From: Epiperipatus broadwayi
Taxonomy: Eukaryota > Onychophora > Udeonychophora > Euonychophora > Peripatidae
NCBI GenBank assembly: GCA_028023455.1
Contig: JAQFVV010012575.1
Span: forward strand, 2,125,275 to 2,189,274
Direction of reading: 5' to 3'
Length of the DNA: 64,000 bases
The notes beneath the pieces are model-generated. The model saw only the letters and a list, made by a program, of their open reading frames with translations. It was not told the origin of the DNA and did no database searches. Shown here one piece after another: positions 1 through 12,900 of the stretch; position 1 is the first letter of the stretch; each line of letters starts with the position of its first letter. The position numbers and the translations under genes were made by a program.

Positions 1-450
1 AGGAATATGAATTGTTATACAAGCACGTAAAAAGTAAAAATAATAATGATTTAATGAGTGCTTCAGTTTTTTTGGATCATGAAATAACATGTAATATAAA
101 TTTAAGTTTGATCTTGAAAGTACTAAGATTTTTCATGAAGAGAAAAACCATAATAAAAAAAAAAAATTAAGGACATAATTTTAATAAATAGAAATAAAAT
201 GAATATAATTAATAGGCAAGCTGCTAACATTAAAATTCGGGATTCATGGGATTTGAGTTGATGACATTTGCTTCTGTTATGTTTTTTGAATTTAATGGCA
301 GCTGAGGAGGGTTAAAAAATTAATCAAAAGTACTTCTATAAAAGACTGTATGTAATAGTTAATTACCATTATATTTATAATTTTTATTGTTATTACAATA
401 ACTTTTAATTAAGGGTCATTTTATTTGTTATATATATATATATATAGTAA
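1..450 (+). pseudogene. Penelope-like element 3' end (GIY-YIG C-terminus), cut by the window edge
   Basis: Conceptual translation of about the first 260 bases gives a decayed C-terminal part of a PLE endonuclease. It contains a DHE-type histidine segment (FLDHEITC), then IKDIILINRNK, then NRQAANIKIRDSWD. These match the order seen in the 400-codon PLE frame at 15.5-16.7 kb: the HEKDTGH region, the catalytic-Glu helix IKESLL, and a C-terminal end with a conserved W. Stops and frameshifts interrupt it. The 3' untranslated part runs into a (TA)n tract near 428-447. A homologous copy in opposite orientation lies at 4260-4740, and the two share most of the 3' tail, including AAAAGTACTTCT. The family assignment is by motif order; the upstream part lies outside the window. 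Confidence 0.65.
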
Positions 451-3400
451 TCTAGAAATTGATTGGCACCTTATGACCGATCAAAAGCCAACATGTTGGA
501 CAAGTAATCCAAACAAAGCATTGACAATTAGCTGAACTATCAATGGTTACACAAACAGGCATGATATAACATGAATTTTTATAACACCAATGTATGCACC
601 ATCTTGTAAGCAATATTATGACTAAATATAATTATTAAAATATAAGGTTTATTTTATAATTCAAAATATTTTATCTTAGTTCTTGAAATAACTTTATTTC
701 AAATATAGGTTCTTTTGAAAGTTTAAAATATCTTGATCTCAAATATAAGTTCTTTTACAAGATTGAAATATCTTGATTTTAGACTTTAAATTCAGGATAA
801 AATGCATTTGAAACAAAATGTTAATGATTATACTTTAACTTCTTAACAAAAAAAAAATATGATAGTCATTATTTATGTTAGACATGGAATATTTGACATT
901 TCTCTTAATTTATTTTGGAATCTTAATATTTTAAGAAAGTAGAAATGAAATTACATAATAACAGAGTACTCAAATTCTTAAGTGATATATAATTGGTAAC
1001 TGGAAAAACATTTATAACTATTCACTTCTATTGACTAGAAAATACAGAAATCTTAAATTTCCCGATGCAAATTTGAATAAGCAATATCAAAATAATGTAG
1101 AAGGCAGTAAGGGCATCTTTTATGTTGCCAACTACATAATAAGAACGTTTGAAATGAAGTAAATGATATAACATTTATCTTCTATGAATACATGTAAAAT
1201 AATTATACAATTAACAAGAAAAATGAATGTATAAACACTATATGACTATTGAAATATACTCTTAAAAATAATTATTAATGCAAACTTTATTAAAATAGAT
1301 ATTCTGATAAATAAATATGCTAATGCAGTGATGTCATAATGGCAATGAAACAAAAATGTATTTAATTAATAATATTTACAACATAAAATAATCCATATAA
1401 TAGAAATATTTATTTACAATTATTATTTCTTTTAATCAACTATACTATATTTACAAATATTAATAACTTTATATATTGGTCTACCTTTCTTTAAACCATT
1501 TCTACAATTTTATCATAAGTTATATTTACTACCCAGTGATTCTCTTATTCATCAAATATGGTCTTTATTTCTAACCGTGTCCATAATGTAAAACAATATA
1601 CCTTTATGCCTTTGTCCAGACCACTAGGAGATATTATACACTTTTCTTAATCAAAGTAGTATTAAAAATCAGAGTGAAAATGCCTAATAAATGTTAATAC
1701 AACAGCAACAAATATTGTGCAATATAACACTTATAAAATTAACAATACCTATGTTGGGATGAGGAAATAACTGTTTGACACTGACAATATACTTTAATTG
1801 TTTTAATGTCAATCCAATCTCCAAATTTTTGAATAGACTCTAACAATGAATTTTTACTATGATGCAATATTTGATTTTTTTGTGAGCAGTTAAATTTTTT
1901 CTCCATATATTACCAAATTCATTTATAGACTATATTATAAATACTTAAAATTCTAAAACATGAAAGGTTACTATTTTAAAATTGTGAAAATAAATATCTA
2001 ACTGAAGGTCTTACCAATAACAAAGGTAAGCTTCATTATTAGCTTCAGATATCTATTTAATAAAGTGAAAAACAAACCCAAAATATTAGCTATTAGAATT
2101 TCATGTTATTAAAAATTGATATATTTAGAATTAGTTATCATCAAATAAACAAAAAAAAATTATAAAAGTTAATAAACTATTAATTATTATTAAAATATTT
2201 CACTTGCAGTTTATACAAAAACCATTTTCTTTTTAGCCTCTAATGGCTTTTCTGTGGTAATTTTCAGTTTTTATAATATACTTTGTATACTTTCTATGAG
2301 CTGTCTTAAGACCCCCCCTCAGTCAGACAGTTTTTGGTTTAATAGTATGTCTTTTACAAAAACATATCATGATCATTAACAATTACTGAAAAAGCACATT
2401 TTCTGTGGCATTTAGCCACAGGGAAAATGAATCTAAAGCATGAGCCAATCACAAATTGCCACCTCCTTCATAGCTTTGTCAGAACAATAGAGTGTGCAGT
2501 CAAACACAGACAAAGGTCCATAAAAGCTTGTATACTGCTGACATCTGTTGGATTTTTTAAAAATTAATACATTAAAAATGGAAGGTTCATAGAAAGAATC
2601 ATTGCAGCCTGTTGCAGACCATAATTTAACATATACAATGTTTTAAATAGTGATCACAGTGCCATCGCACTGTCTAAAATATCAAATATGGTAATGCTAT
2701 CACAACTTATTTTTGTGCAACAGTTAAGTTAAAAAATTATAGTGGAACTAATAATTAATTGTAAAGCTGAACATGCCTGCAGATATATACCAAAATATAC
2801 CGTAATAGTGAAATTCTAGGCATAATGGATAAAGGAAATACAGACTAGAAAAAATACAAATGAGCATCAGGTATTCTGTACAGGTAGTGCTGATGAATGA
2901 ATGAGTCATATTCTCTTTCATGGAGGAGCTCAATACATATAAGAGTACTATAATATCCACTTAAAATTGCTTCAAAATGGTATTACTAATAATATAAGGC
3001 ATGAACCTAATAATAATGAACATGAATAATTATCCATCTCACACACACATACAAAATGCATATAATTCATTTACTCAGTATAAGATTATATATATACTAA
3101 CAAAACCTTTTCTTGCATAATGGTGACAGCACTTTATGTATAAACTATTTAACATTCTCATATACATACTGATATTTATACTGTTTCCATTCATAAATAC
3201 TTTTTATAAATACACAAAAGGCTGTTATACCTCTGGATACGATCATTTATATAATTTTAAATAACCATTCAGAAACTCTGGAATAGAACAATTAACTCAT
3301 AAATAAAACATTCTACTGTATATCTTACCAATTCAACCTTTGGAACACTGTTCATACAAACATATTTATAATATTGTAATTAATAATAATCATCATATAA

Positions 3401-3912
3401 TATATATGCTATGGCTATAATAATTTGAAATATAAATTAATATATTCATGATAACTATAATATCATTTTTAAAGATTAACAGTTCTTTCCCCTTTTATAA
3501 ATAAATTGATCTCTTTTAAGTTTTTTTGTTTTCTCATTGAAATAGTATAGGGACACATTGACCTTCACTAAAGTAGAATAGACATATATATATATACAAA
3601 AATATTTTGAGAAAAAGTTTGCAATAATTTCACAAATGTAAAAATCAAGAATAGAATGAATCCAAGTATTCTTGAAGCTTTTATATTTATAAGCATACTT
3701 TTGCCAACATTGTTGAAAATTTGGGATAAAATTAGCATAAAAGCTATCTAAAATATGCCAACTATTAAATGTCTTATTCCATCTAGCTGATATATATTAG
3801 GTATGATTATAAACACAAGCTCCAATAGATGAATTTATTCGATTTTTGATTATTTACTCAACATTTGAGTGCTATTAATTTATAGCATGAGAAAAGATGA
3901 TTTACTTCCTTT
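451..3912. other. AT-rich DNA without a recognisable gene
   Basis: I see only short chance frames and AT-rich unique sequence. A somewhat GC-richer patch lies near 2215-2560, with a small hairpin TCTGTGGC/GCCACAG at about 2401-2420, but it has no convincing coding frame. The segment lies between two convergent PLE 3' ends (1-450 and 4260-4740), so it may be part of one composite structure. Confidence 0.5.
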
Positions 3913-4106
3913 ATATATATATAAAGAGTCTGCTAATAGCTCTAAACAAGCTTATTTTTTATGATAAATTCTACAAGAGAAAGTAGCTGAAACCTTTATC
4001 TATGACTGAAGAGAGCCATAGCTCGAAACCAGTAGGTACTTTCTCTTGTAGCATTTATCATAAAAAAATAAGCTTGTTTAGAGTTATTAGCAGTCTCTTT
4101 ATATAT
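3913..4106. repeat. Foldback (inverted-repeat) element with arms of about 70 bp
   Basis: The left arm (about 3913-3984) and right arm (about 4037-4106) are reverse complements with only a few mismatches. The arm carries AAGAG, TCTGCTAATA, CTCTAAACAAGCTTATT and ACAAGAGAAAGTA. The roughly 50-base centre holds a hammerhead-like core, listed separately. Both outer ends lie in TATATA, compatible with a TA target. The right-arm sequence GCATTTATCA...AAGCTTGTT is shared with the hairpin at 5534-5626 and the decayed element at 22560-22745, so this is a family and not a chance palindrome. It has no coding capacity. Confidence 0.75.
4006..4039 (+). ncRNA. Hammerhead ribozyme-like motif (type I layout)
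   Basis: Seen in order: CTGAAGA (fits the core CUGANGA), a 4-bp stem GAGC/GCTC closed by loop CATA, GAAA, then CC, loop AGTA, GG, then T-A-C. In a hammerhead this gives stem II, the GAAA strand, a short stem III (A-U, C-G, C-G) and a GUA cleavage triplet, with predicted scission between A4038 and C4039. Stem I would be formed by the flanking foldback arms (ACAAGAGAAAG with CTTTCTCTTGT), but about 22 unpaired bases intervene on the 5' side, so activity is uncertain. Established knowledge: many PLEs and small retrozymes carry minimal type I hammerheads. The core match is direct; catalysis is inference. Confidence 0.5.
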
Positions 4107-4259
4107 TACATATCAGTAATGCAAGCTATATAGCTCATGTGACATGTGACTGATTACACACACACATTTACTTCAGCAAGCTAAACAAAGAATAAGTCAT
4201 GCTATTTTTGGTTAATGATGGTAAATTTATTTCACAGCCACAGAAAGATTTATCAATTC

Positions 4260-4740
4260 TACCTCCATTTATCTTTATTTCTCTCTCTCTCTCTATATAT
4301 ATATAAATATCCGTTAATTAAAAACAATATTGTAATTATAATTGAAATAATATTTTTAACGGTTTACAAACAATTACAAACAATCTTTAAATCTGCAGAA
4401 GTACTTTTGGTTACTTTCTAACCTGCCTCAACTGCCATTAAATTCAAAAACTAAAAGTGGAAGCAAACGTCATCAATTCAAATTCCATGAATCTCGTATT
4501 TTAATGTTAGAAGCTTGTCGATTTATTAAATGCGTTTTATTTCTGTTTATAAAAATTGCCTCTTTAATTTTTCTTTAACTATGGTTTCTCTCTTCATGAA
4601 GAATTTTCACATTTTAAAAATTAAATTTAAATTTATATTTACATGTTTTTTCATGATCAAAGAAAACCGAAGAAGATATTAAATCACCATTATTAAGAAA
4701 GAAACCACTTCATTATGCAGATGAACAAACATTGCAAATT
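4260..4740 (-). pseudogene. Penelope-like element 3' end, inverted relative to 1-450
   Basis: The reverse complement reads FFDHEKTC, then after stops RKIKEAIFINRNK, then NRQASNIKIRDSWNLN and a stop. This is the same C-terminal GIY-YIG block as at 1-260 and somewhat better preserved. The 3' tail toward lower coordinates matches the left copy through AAAAGTACTTCT and ends in CT/TA-rich microsatellite near 4280-4310. In-frame stops show it is dead. The two copies converge (3' ends facing) with about 3.8 kb between them, including the foldback at 3913-4106. Assignment rests on motif order and similarity to the other PLE copies here. Confidence 0.65.
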
Positions 4741-5533
4741 TAAATACATATTGTGATTCTCAGTTTTTGTATTAAAGTTAAATGTTAGTTTTTGTGATGA
4801 CATATTATTAAAAATAAAATTTAATAATTTTCCAATAAATAAACTCTTTTGTTACATAATAATTGAAATGTTTGTGAAACTGATAAGCCATTTTAAAATA
4901 ACTAGTATAATATCCATAGCTTAACAATAGTCTTTAACTGTAATTTTATAATATTTAAACATCCTAAGTAATTATTGTATAATTTTAAATATTTAGTCAT
5001 ATAGTTATTAATAATTTAAAGTAAACTGAGTGTAATTTTAGAGTAGTAAAACTGAAATCATCTCATATTTTATTAAATTTGAATATCAGAGAAGAACTTT
5101 AAAATGAGTTTAAATTTAAATTAGGTCTTGGGTATTTAAGTTAGTACCAGTAAAGAGTATTAGTTAATTTTATTGGTATTATAATTTAGTTTTAATTAGA
5201 GAATTTCAAAGTTTAGCTGATTAAATAAGTATGTTATTTAAAGCTAGTAATTAACTACTATAGTAAAGTTAACTTTCTTAAATAAAGAATGTAATACTAC
5301 TATGTGTAAAGTGCATGTGTGAAGCTAGTAAATATTTTTTAAAATGCTTCCAGGTTAAAGTTTAATGCTAAACATTATTTTAAATTTGTTAATGGTTGAA
5401 ATGACCTTATTTTAAATATAATAGAAAAAACATTCTGAGACCTTACAAATAAAAAAAAGTATTTAAAATAAACTATAAATAGTCAAAATAAGTCATAGAT
5501 CACATAACTCTATTCTCTTAAGCTTGTAAGTTA

Positions 5534-5626
5534 TAAACAATGAGGATTGCCAATTTCTCAACAAGCTTTCTCTGGCTAAGCATTTATCACAAAGCTTGTT
5601 GAGAAATTGGCAATCCTCATTGTTTA
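5534..5626. repeat. Perfect 36-bp inverted repeat (hairpin element)
   Basis: The arms at 5534-5569 and 5591-5626 are exact reverse complements (each reads TAAACAATGAGG...CAAGCTTT inward), separated by a 21-base loop. The loop and right arm contain GCATTTATCAC followed by AAAGCTTGTTGAGA, the same signature found in the right part of the foldback at 3913-4106 and at 22560-22745. It is too short to code. The perfect arms suggest either recent formation or gene conversion between them. Confidence 0.8.
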
Positions 5627-8365
5627 TTTAAAATAAATATTGTAAAAATGATATTAATATAAGTTTATTTTATTAAACAATGTAACTCTTGAGTGTTTAA
5701 AGAATGTATTATTTTTATATATTACAGTAATCAATTTTAATGTCAAATAATTTGTTTAAATTTGATTTTAAAAATGATATAACCTCTAAATTAATTATTT
5801 GTTTAACTTTCTGTCCAGACAATTGTCTCCAGAAAGTTCTAAAATTATGCTAATTGCATTTATTTTTAGAACTTTGCCACATATATTGGAAAAGTTTTAA
5901 CCTATTGCTAATTAGGTAAATTGGGAATGTATTTTGATTGTCATTCTTATCAATCAAAGGCAATCACATGACTTGCCTTATATATCAGATGAGACACACT
6001 CATCTATCTAATCCATGAATCTTTCATCTCTCATCAGTTATAATTTTTTAACTGATTTTATTTTGATAAATTTGTAATATGCATTGTTAAAAAGATATTT
6101 ATCCAGATGATTCTCAACTGAAATCTTTCAATGCTTTAATGTTTTAGCAAGTATTGCATTATGGTAAATTCAACCATGTATGTTTCAATGATGAAATTGA
6201 TTTCTTTGAAAGCTATTTCAATAATAGAACACAATCAAAAGTATTATCCCTGCTTTTTAAAGTCTTTTTTAATTTTCCTTTCTATACCATATTTAAACTT
6301 TTATTTAGAATGGATAATTTTTAAGTTATATGTAAAAAATTTAAAATATTTTATATTAACATTAAAGAGATTTGATTTATTCTTCTAAATCAATTACTTC
6401 ACAAAGAGCTATGATTATGAGAACCATGACTCTCAAAAGTACTCACCTATGGTTTAATAAATATTAAATATTAGCTTTGTGTTTATGTGTTTATAGCATT
6501 AGTATTGAATTACATAATATTAACAAACATGCAAAGTTTAAAATTAAGTTTGTGTTATAAAAAAGCTTTATGCAACTTTTATATTTAAAGCAAATGAAAT
6601 ATTTTATTGCATTTCAAATATGTTTTCTTCTGGTATAATTTCATTTTTATATAGAAATAGACTATTTAACCAGGAATTATAGGTCCTTTTTAAACAATAT
6701 TTTTTTTATAAATGATATATTTTAAAACTATTGTATTTATTGCCAAGGAAATAATTAGATAATTATAGTCTTTTATTATTTTATTATGCATTTGTTTTAT
6801 TTAGTGAAACTTATGTGGTTGAATGCTGTAACAAAATATATCTGCTCATTAGAATCAAATTATATTCGAATGGAAGATAAGACTAAACTTTGACTTTATG
6901 CTCTTAAGAAATATACTTCTAATGAAGGACTTATATTCAGCTTAGTATGCCTAATTGTTTTAAATGTTTTATTTTAAAAATAAACCTCATTTATTCTTTG
7001 CTAATATTTGCCAGAAGTTAATGTCTTTCAACAATGAGTTTTATTAATAAGTTTGTAAAATGATTTTATTGTGTGTGCATTAAATTTAAAGAATGAAATA
7101 TATTTCTCAACACATTGACTCTAAATTATTAAATTATTTATTTTCAAGAAGTTAGTTATATAATATTATATGCTCAATCTATCCTTTAAAAATATTAATT
7201 GATATTGTTCCTAATCTTATCATTTTCCATTTGAAATAGTTTCTCTTTATTATAACTATCAATAAATGATAAAATGGGTGCTTCTAAGATAAATGCTCAA
7301 TTTGTTTATGCTATATTATAAAAGATATTTAATGTTTGTTATATTTTTTATTTACAGTCTGCAAGCCAGAATGGCTGTATTTATTCATGTTAGTGACTGC
7401 AAATATTTGCTCCCTCATATTTTTGTAAATTTCTATATCTATTAATGCAATTTATAATATTGTTTTAATATCCCTGAAATTCTTCAGGATAGTCAAGAAT
7501 TCTTTATTGATTGTATCAGCACAATAGTGATCATCAAGGTGAAGGACTCTTTATTTTTGGTAACTGGTATTATTATTAATTTTAAATATTTATTGTATTT
7601 TAAATATTATGTATTTATTTTTATGCATTTTGGTATAGTTTTATGTATGATTGAAAAAGTATTTCATGCTATGTTCTCAGAGTATTACTAGAATAATAAT
7701 ATTTTAAATGAATTACTTGTCTCTTTTGGAGTTATCTTGAATGTGTGCAAATGTGGAAAGATTTTTGAAGCTGATGTCTATTTTTATTGTTTAATGATTA
7801 TGTCATAATTTTATATTTAGCAATATTTTTGTTATATTTATTGTTTTATCAGTTTTACAGAAAATGTATTATTGTTGTTTTAAAGAGATAATATAGTTTC
7901 TCTCTTTTAAGAGATATAAGAGATATTACCATTAGTCTCTCTCTTATAGTTTATTGTATTCATGCCAGTAAATTTTATTATTTATTTTCATGATATTTAA
8001 GCATGTCATTTTTTATTTAGACAAATCTCTTTTCTTCTGATGGTTCATTATTTTTCATGACTAGTGACAAAGTCCTCACTTATTTTTTCCTCATACATAG
8101 ATGCTTTGTTGAGTTCATGCCATCATTTCTTTTAGCTTTACTTGCATATCCCTTAATGTAGATTTTCTAAGTGATACTTAAAGCCATGAGTAGTGTACTA
8201 TCATGACTTTATCTTAACATTTAAGATTTTAAGGTATTGCAAAACACCATTTTTACCTTCTGTGTCACTCTTGGTTTATTGTAATGTTGTTTGATTTGAT
8301 GTATAAGTATTGTAATTCTGTCTAGCTAACACCTCAAGATTTTCAAACTCTCCATACAGATTGTG
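5627..8365. other. AT-rich DNA without a recognisable gene
   Basis: Only short, low-complexity frames rich in F, I, K, N and Y are present (for example 75 codons at 6161-6388), with no domain signature. The stretch 4741-5533 is similar. I see no repeats beyond T/A runs and a few short palindromic AT tracts. Confidence 0.5.
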
Positions 8366-8369
8366 ATAT

Positions 8370-9990
8370 GATGCACTGTGACTCCTCCTTATTTGGAGTC
8401 AGGAATCTCTCAGTCATTATGCCCACAAAAACCTGTGATACATTAGCTTTGTTCTCAATTCCCACCCTAGGTTTTTTCCATATTCTTCTCTATTCTACTC
8501 CATCTCATTTCCAAGACATAAGCTTTGTCAACTCCATGGTCTTTATAACAAAATACCCCTTATCTTTTCCTAAACCCAGCATAATAACCAATAATCCACT
8601 TTTTGTATACTCACTTTATTTATATTTATTCTTCCACAACTTCATTATTTGTACCCTATCTACTGTCAGGCATTTACATTAAATTAACAGTTGCCTAATA
8701 TTTTCTATGCCTTCCTTACACAACTTGCAGACTAAATCATCCACATTTTTCCATTTATGTGTATATTTCCTTGTAAACAGTAAACTACTTTCCTTGCTAT
8801 TATCATAAATTAACTTTCACCTAAGATTCCGTTTACTTCTTTATATATTTAAACTCTTTTTACTCTCTATACTAGTTCTCCATCTTTCCACCTCCCTATT
8901 CTTTATTAATACATCTATTCTTCTATACCATTCCTTACCACTATAACACTCATCAATTTCTCCTATCACAATCATCCCACCTTTTGTACAACTATACTGT
9001 CATAAATTCTTTATCCAAATCTTCTGCATACATTACCCTTTTCACCTATCTTGTTATCTGCTCTTTATTAATAACCCAATTAAATACTATTTTGGCTATT
9101 CTTTTATTATCCATAACTGCAATCTACCAAACATTTTCATTATGCTTTTTACATTTCTCATATAAAAACTTGACCATTCCATTTCTCCTTGAATTGCCTC
9201 TTTTGCCATCCACACACCTGCATCTAATGCATGTTTTTCTACTTCTCTTTGTACTATTTCTAAGTAATCTAATACTCCTTTACTAACACATCTTTACCAT
9301 ATGTTAACCCTGCTACTTCCACTTCCTTCTATACAATTCTAGCTACATCATATTTATTATATGAAAACACTGTTAATTTTTTTACCAATCTCTTTCTCTT
9401 CTTTAATTATCAATTTTTTCTCCCATTCATCCAAGCAATTTCTCTGATTACTTAAAACAATTCCCAAATAGTTATATCTATTCACCATACTTAACTTTAT
9501 ATTCATCAATAAAAATTATTCTTTGCTTTCTCTTTCTCCAATATTAATCATCATTACTTTTGATTTTTCTTCACTAAATTTAATCCCCATCTCTTTTCCC
9601 ACCCTTGCGCATGACCTCAGCATAACTTCCATATATTCCCTTTTTTCTGCATTCAAAAAGACATCCACAAATAAAAGACCTGCCAATGTATACACTTCCT
9701 CACAACCTATTAATGGTATGTCTACCCTCTTCTTAGTCTTTCTATTGCTCTCTCCATTTCTCTCAAATACAACAAAAACAAAATAGGTAAAATAGAGCAT
9801 CTTTGCCTTAGTCTCACCCCATTTTTAACTTTAACTGATTCTATATTCCTTATTTGATACATTAAGTAATTATTTTCATATAATTTCTTAATAATATCCA
9901 CTAAATCCTGCTAGTATTGCCTCATTACTGCCATCTATTGTATTCCTTTATAAAGTTTTGAATATGATTTGCAATATCTCTACCCTTCCA
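8370..9990 (-). pseudogene. Decayed non-LTR retrotransposon (LINE) ORF2, RT to C-terminal zinc motif
   Basis: Reading the minus strand from about 9990 downward gives, across frameshifts, the order of a LINE reverse transcriptase. First comes a RT-like block ending in a 'GCPLSP'-equivalent (RQRCSILPILF). At 9516-9800 a 94-codon frame contains GVDIPLIG-like sequence, a broken catalytic box (LLFVDVF where FADD or FVDD is usual), then GKEMGIKFSEEKSKVM. Next comes a YNYLGIVLSN-type box, then EAIQGEM, and finally a Cys-rich stretch CKLCKEGIE...CKC. This matches RT palm and thumb plus the terminal zinc knuckle of LINEs with an IQGE/W box. Multiple stops make it non-functional. Frames on the plus strand here are shadows. 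Confidence 0.7.
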
Positions 9991-12900
9991 GCTTAAAGTA
10001 TGTATTTTTTTTACATACTCTATATTTTTCATATTTTTTTTCTCTTTAGAAACTTTCTCTAAAAATCTGAAAATATGCTTTTTAAAACAAAAAAACATAT
10101 AAAAAATCTTAAAAAAAAAGAATTACATTAAAAAATAAATAAAACAGTTCAATAACTAAAATATAAATAAAAAAGTCTTATATAATACTAAGTGCTTGTG
10201 GTAAATTACTTGTCTAAAGATTCTTTTAAATGCATTTTCAAAGTCATGTCATTTTTATACAATAAACAAACTTAAAACATAGGAAAGTTCAAATTTAAAG
10301 CTTTCAGATATAATCAATCTAATTAAAAAAACATTTTCTTAAAAAGCTTTCTGATTGCTACTTTATTTATAACTGCAACTTATTAATTTCGTTTTTCTTT
10401 GTCATGTAAATATATATGCATTCATATTTACATGTGTGTGCAATCGATAATAGCATTAATTTATGTGTGAGATATTTCAATCTCTGATTTCAAACAATAA
10501 GCTTTCTAAATACTTAAATAACTTTTACTCGACCATTCTTGAATGTTTATTATATATTTAAATTTCTGACTACTGATAAGAATGGTTATATTTGTAATAC
10601 ATGTGTATTGGAAGAGATATCTGATCTAAGTTTGTCTCTGCATATTGTCTTCCTGTATTATATAGATTTACAACTGAATTGGAGTGTGCTTCAAATCAAT
10701 ATTTTTAATTGGGTATATAAATGCATAATGCCATTCCTATAAATTGTGAAGTTGGGGTCAAAGTTGATACTAGAGAAAATATTTTATTTGAAGTAATGCT
10801 GATAACATTAATGAGCTGATATTTGGGCATTAGTAAAATAAATGCTTGCCTCATAAACATCACATGATCACCTGAGTGGCAAAACTGTATGGAGAGTTTT
10901 GCCTGTTTTATCTTTTAATTTACAATGAAGTGTAATTATTTTACTAAATTTACTTTTCTTGCTTTTTGATCTTCAAAATGATTAATTGTATCATTGTAAT
11001 TTAAAGTTTCATGTCATATTATGACTCACTGTAGAAATGATAAAGACAATTATAAAAGAATTTGTTGTGAGATGTACTTAAATATTGTGGTGCTAGTAAT
11101 GAGAAATAGCTTGGGATTCTTCATCATCATCATTATTATAATTATTTAAAATTTCATATAATTTATGTTTACTAGACATTAATGTCAAATCAAACTATCT
11201 TTCAAGAATCATTAATATTCATAAATGACTTTTAATGAGTTTTAACATAGAAAAGAACAAAAGTTTATATTCTATATAAAAATATAGCATACATGTTTTT
11301 ATATTTATCATTATTTAAAATAAAATTTGATAATAAATTTGGTGTAATGTGAAATAGCCTTAAAGCATAAAAATTTATAAATAATAATGGTAAAAGTTAT
11401 TTGTCAATGCATAAACAAAATATTATGCATAATCATAAAATATGATCATTTACAAGGGCATTAATTTTACGATGCTTTCCATTTCAATTTGTATTAAGTT
11501 TCCTATAAAAGTAATATAGTTCTAAAAATGAGCTTCAACATTTGACATCTTCACTTTGAGATATAATTATTTTAATTTTTACAATGCAAGGTTCTTGAGT
11601 ATAAGGACTCTTTAATACCAGGTCTGGGATTATTGAGCATCTGCCTGAAAGAAAGGTCAATACTATATCTATGCATATATAATTAATGTGCCAAAAATAG
11701 CTGTTCCTATATCTGCATCAGTTTGATCTCTTAAAAATCCATAACTTATTATTTATGGACTTTGTTTTTTTTAATTTTGCAACAGGTTTATTATCTCAAT
11801 TGTTATAGTATTAACTCATGATCTGATTAGAGTATATTTAATTTTAAACTTTAATTTCTTTTTTAAACACATTATGTTCTTAAAAAGTATTAAATTATGT
11901 TTTAAATCTATGATGATGAATTAATTTATGTATATTTTGTTTTTGAGATAGTGAATCTGATTGATATGTTTATGAGCTAATTCTTAATCCAAGCTGATAA
12001 AACTTGAATTCTTTTTAAATTTCAATCAGATTTAATATTTTTTTCTTCAGGTAGTTGGCTCATTCAAATAACAATCCCATATTAATTGTTAAATAGGTAT
12101 CTATTTTTCATTAGCTAGAAAAAGAAATTACTTCATTATCTGCAATAAGATCAGGTGAGAATTTTAACATTCTTCTAAAAAAAATATTGGAGTAATTTTT
12201 GACCTGCAGCATGATATTTAAGAATTTATAAATCTTTTTCACATGTACACTTTTGCATATAATACAAATTCATGTTAACATATAATAATGTTAAACACAG
12301 ACCCAATAAATTTTTCAAGTGAATGTATTTGATTGAGGTAAAATCTATTTTTCAAGTTCATTGCTGCCATCTATTATAAGACTGAATAATCAATTAATAT
12401 TTTTTGGTAATACTTAGTGAATTCTCTTTCAATTTTCTATTCATATTGCGTAAATAGTTTTTAGTTTATATCTTCAGCAAGAAGCTTACACCTGGATAAC
12501 AGAGAACCTGGATATTTTGGACCAAACACACTTTTTATTCAGCGATTATCTTTTGCTATTTTTTTATTTAGCTATTTTCCAGATAATTGTATTTCTAAAG
12601 AGAAACTCTTCAGTATCCAAAACCATCTGTTGTCTATCTGAAAGTGATTAATCAAAAACTATTACAATTTTATTTAGAAATAAAATTAATCTGGAGATGT
12701 ATTTCTGTTATATTTTTTTTATTTAGCAGTGGCTTCATTTTATTTTGAAAATTTTTAACATAACATATTTTAAATTTATAAATATAAAGACTTTTTTTTT
12801 TTAAATTGTGGACATTGAAAAAATATATTGATTCTTAATAATGTGTATTTTAACCATTCAAGTTTTTCCAACTAATCTAAATTTCTGAATTTAATCAAAA

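Noticed and set aside
9523-9786. 87-codon plus-strand Ser/Leu-rich frame
   Set aside because: Exact antisense shadow of the LINE RT remnant.
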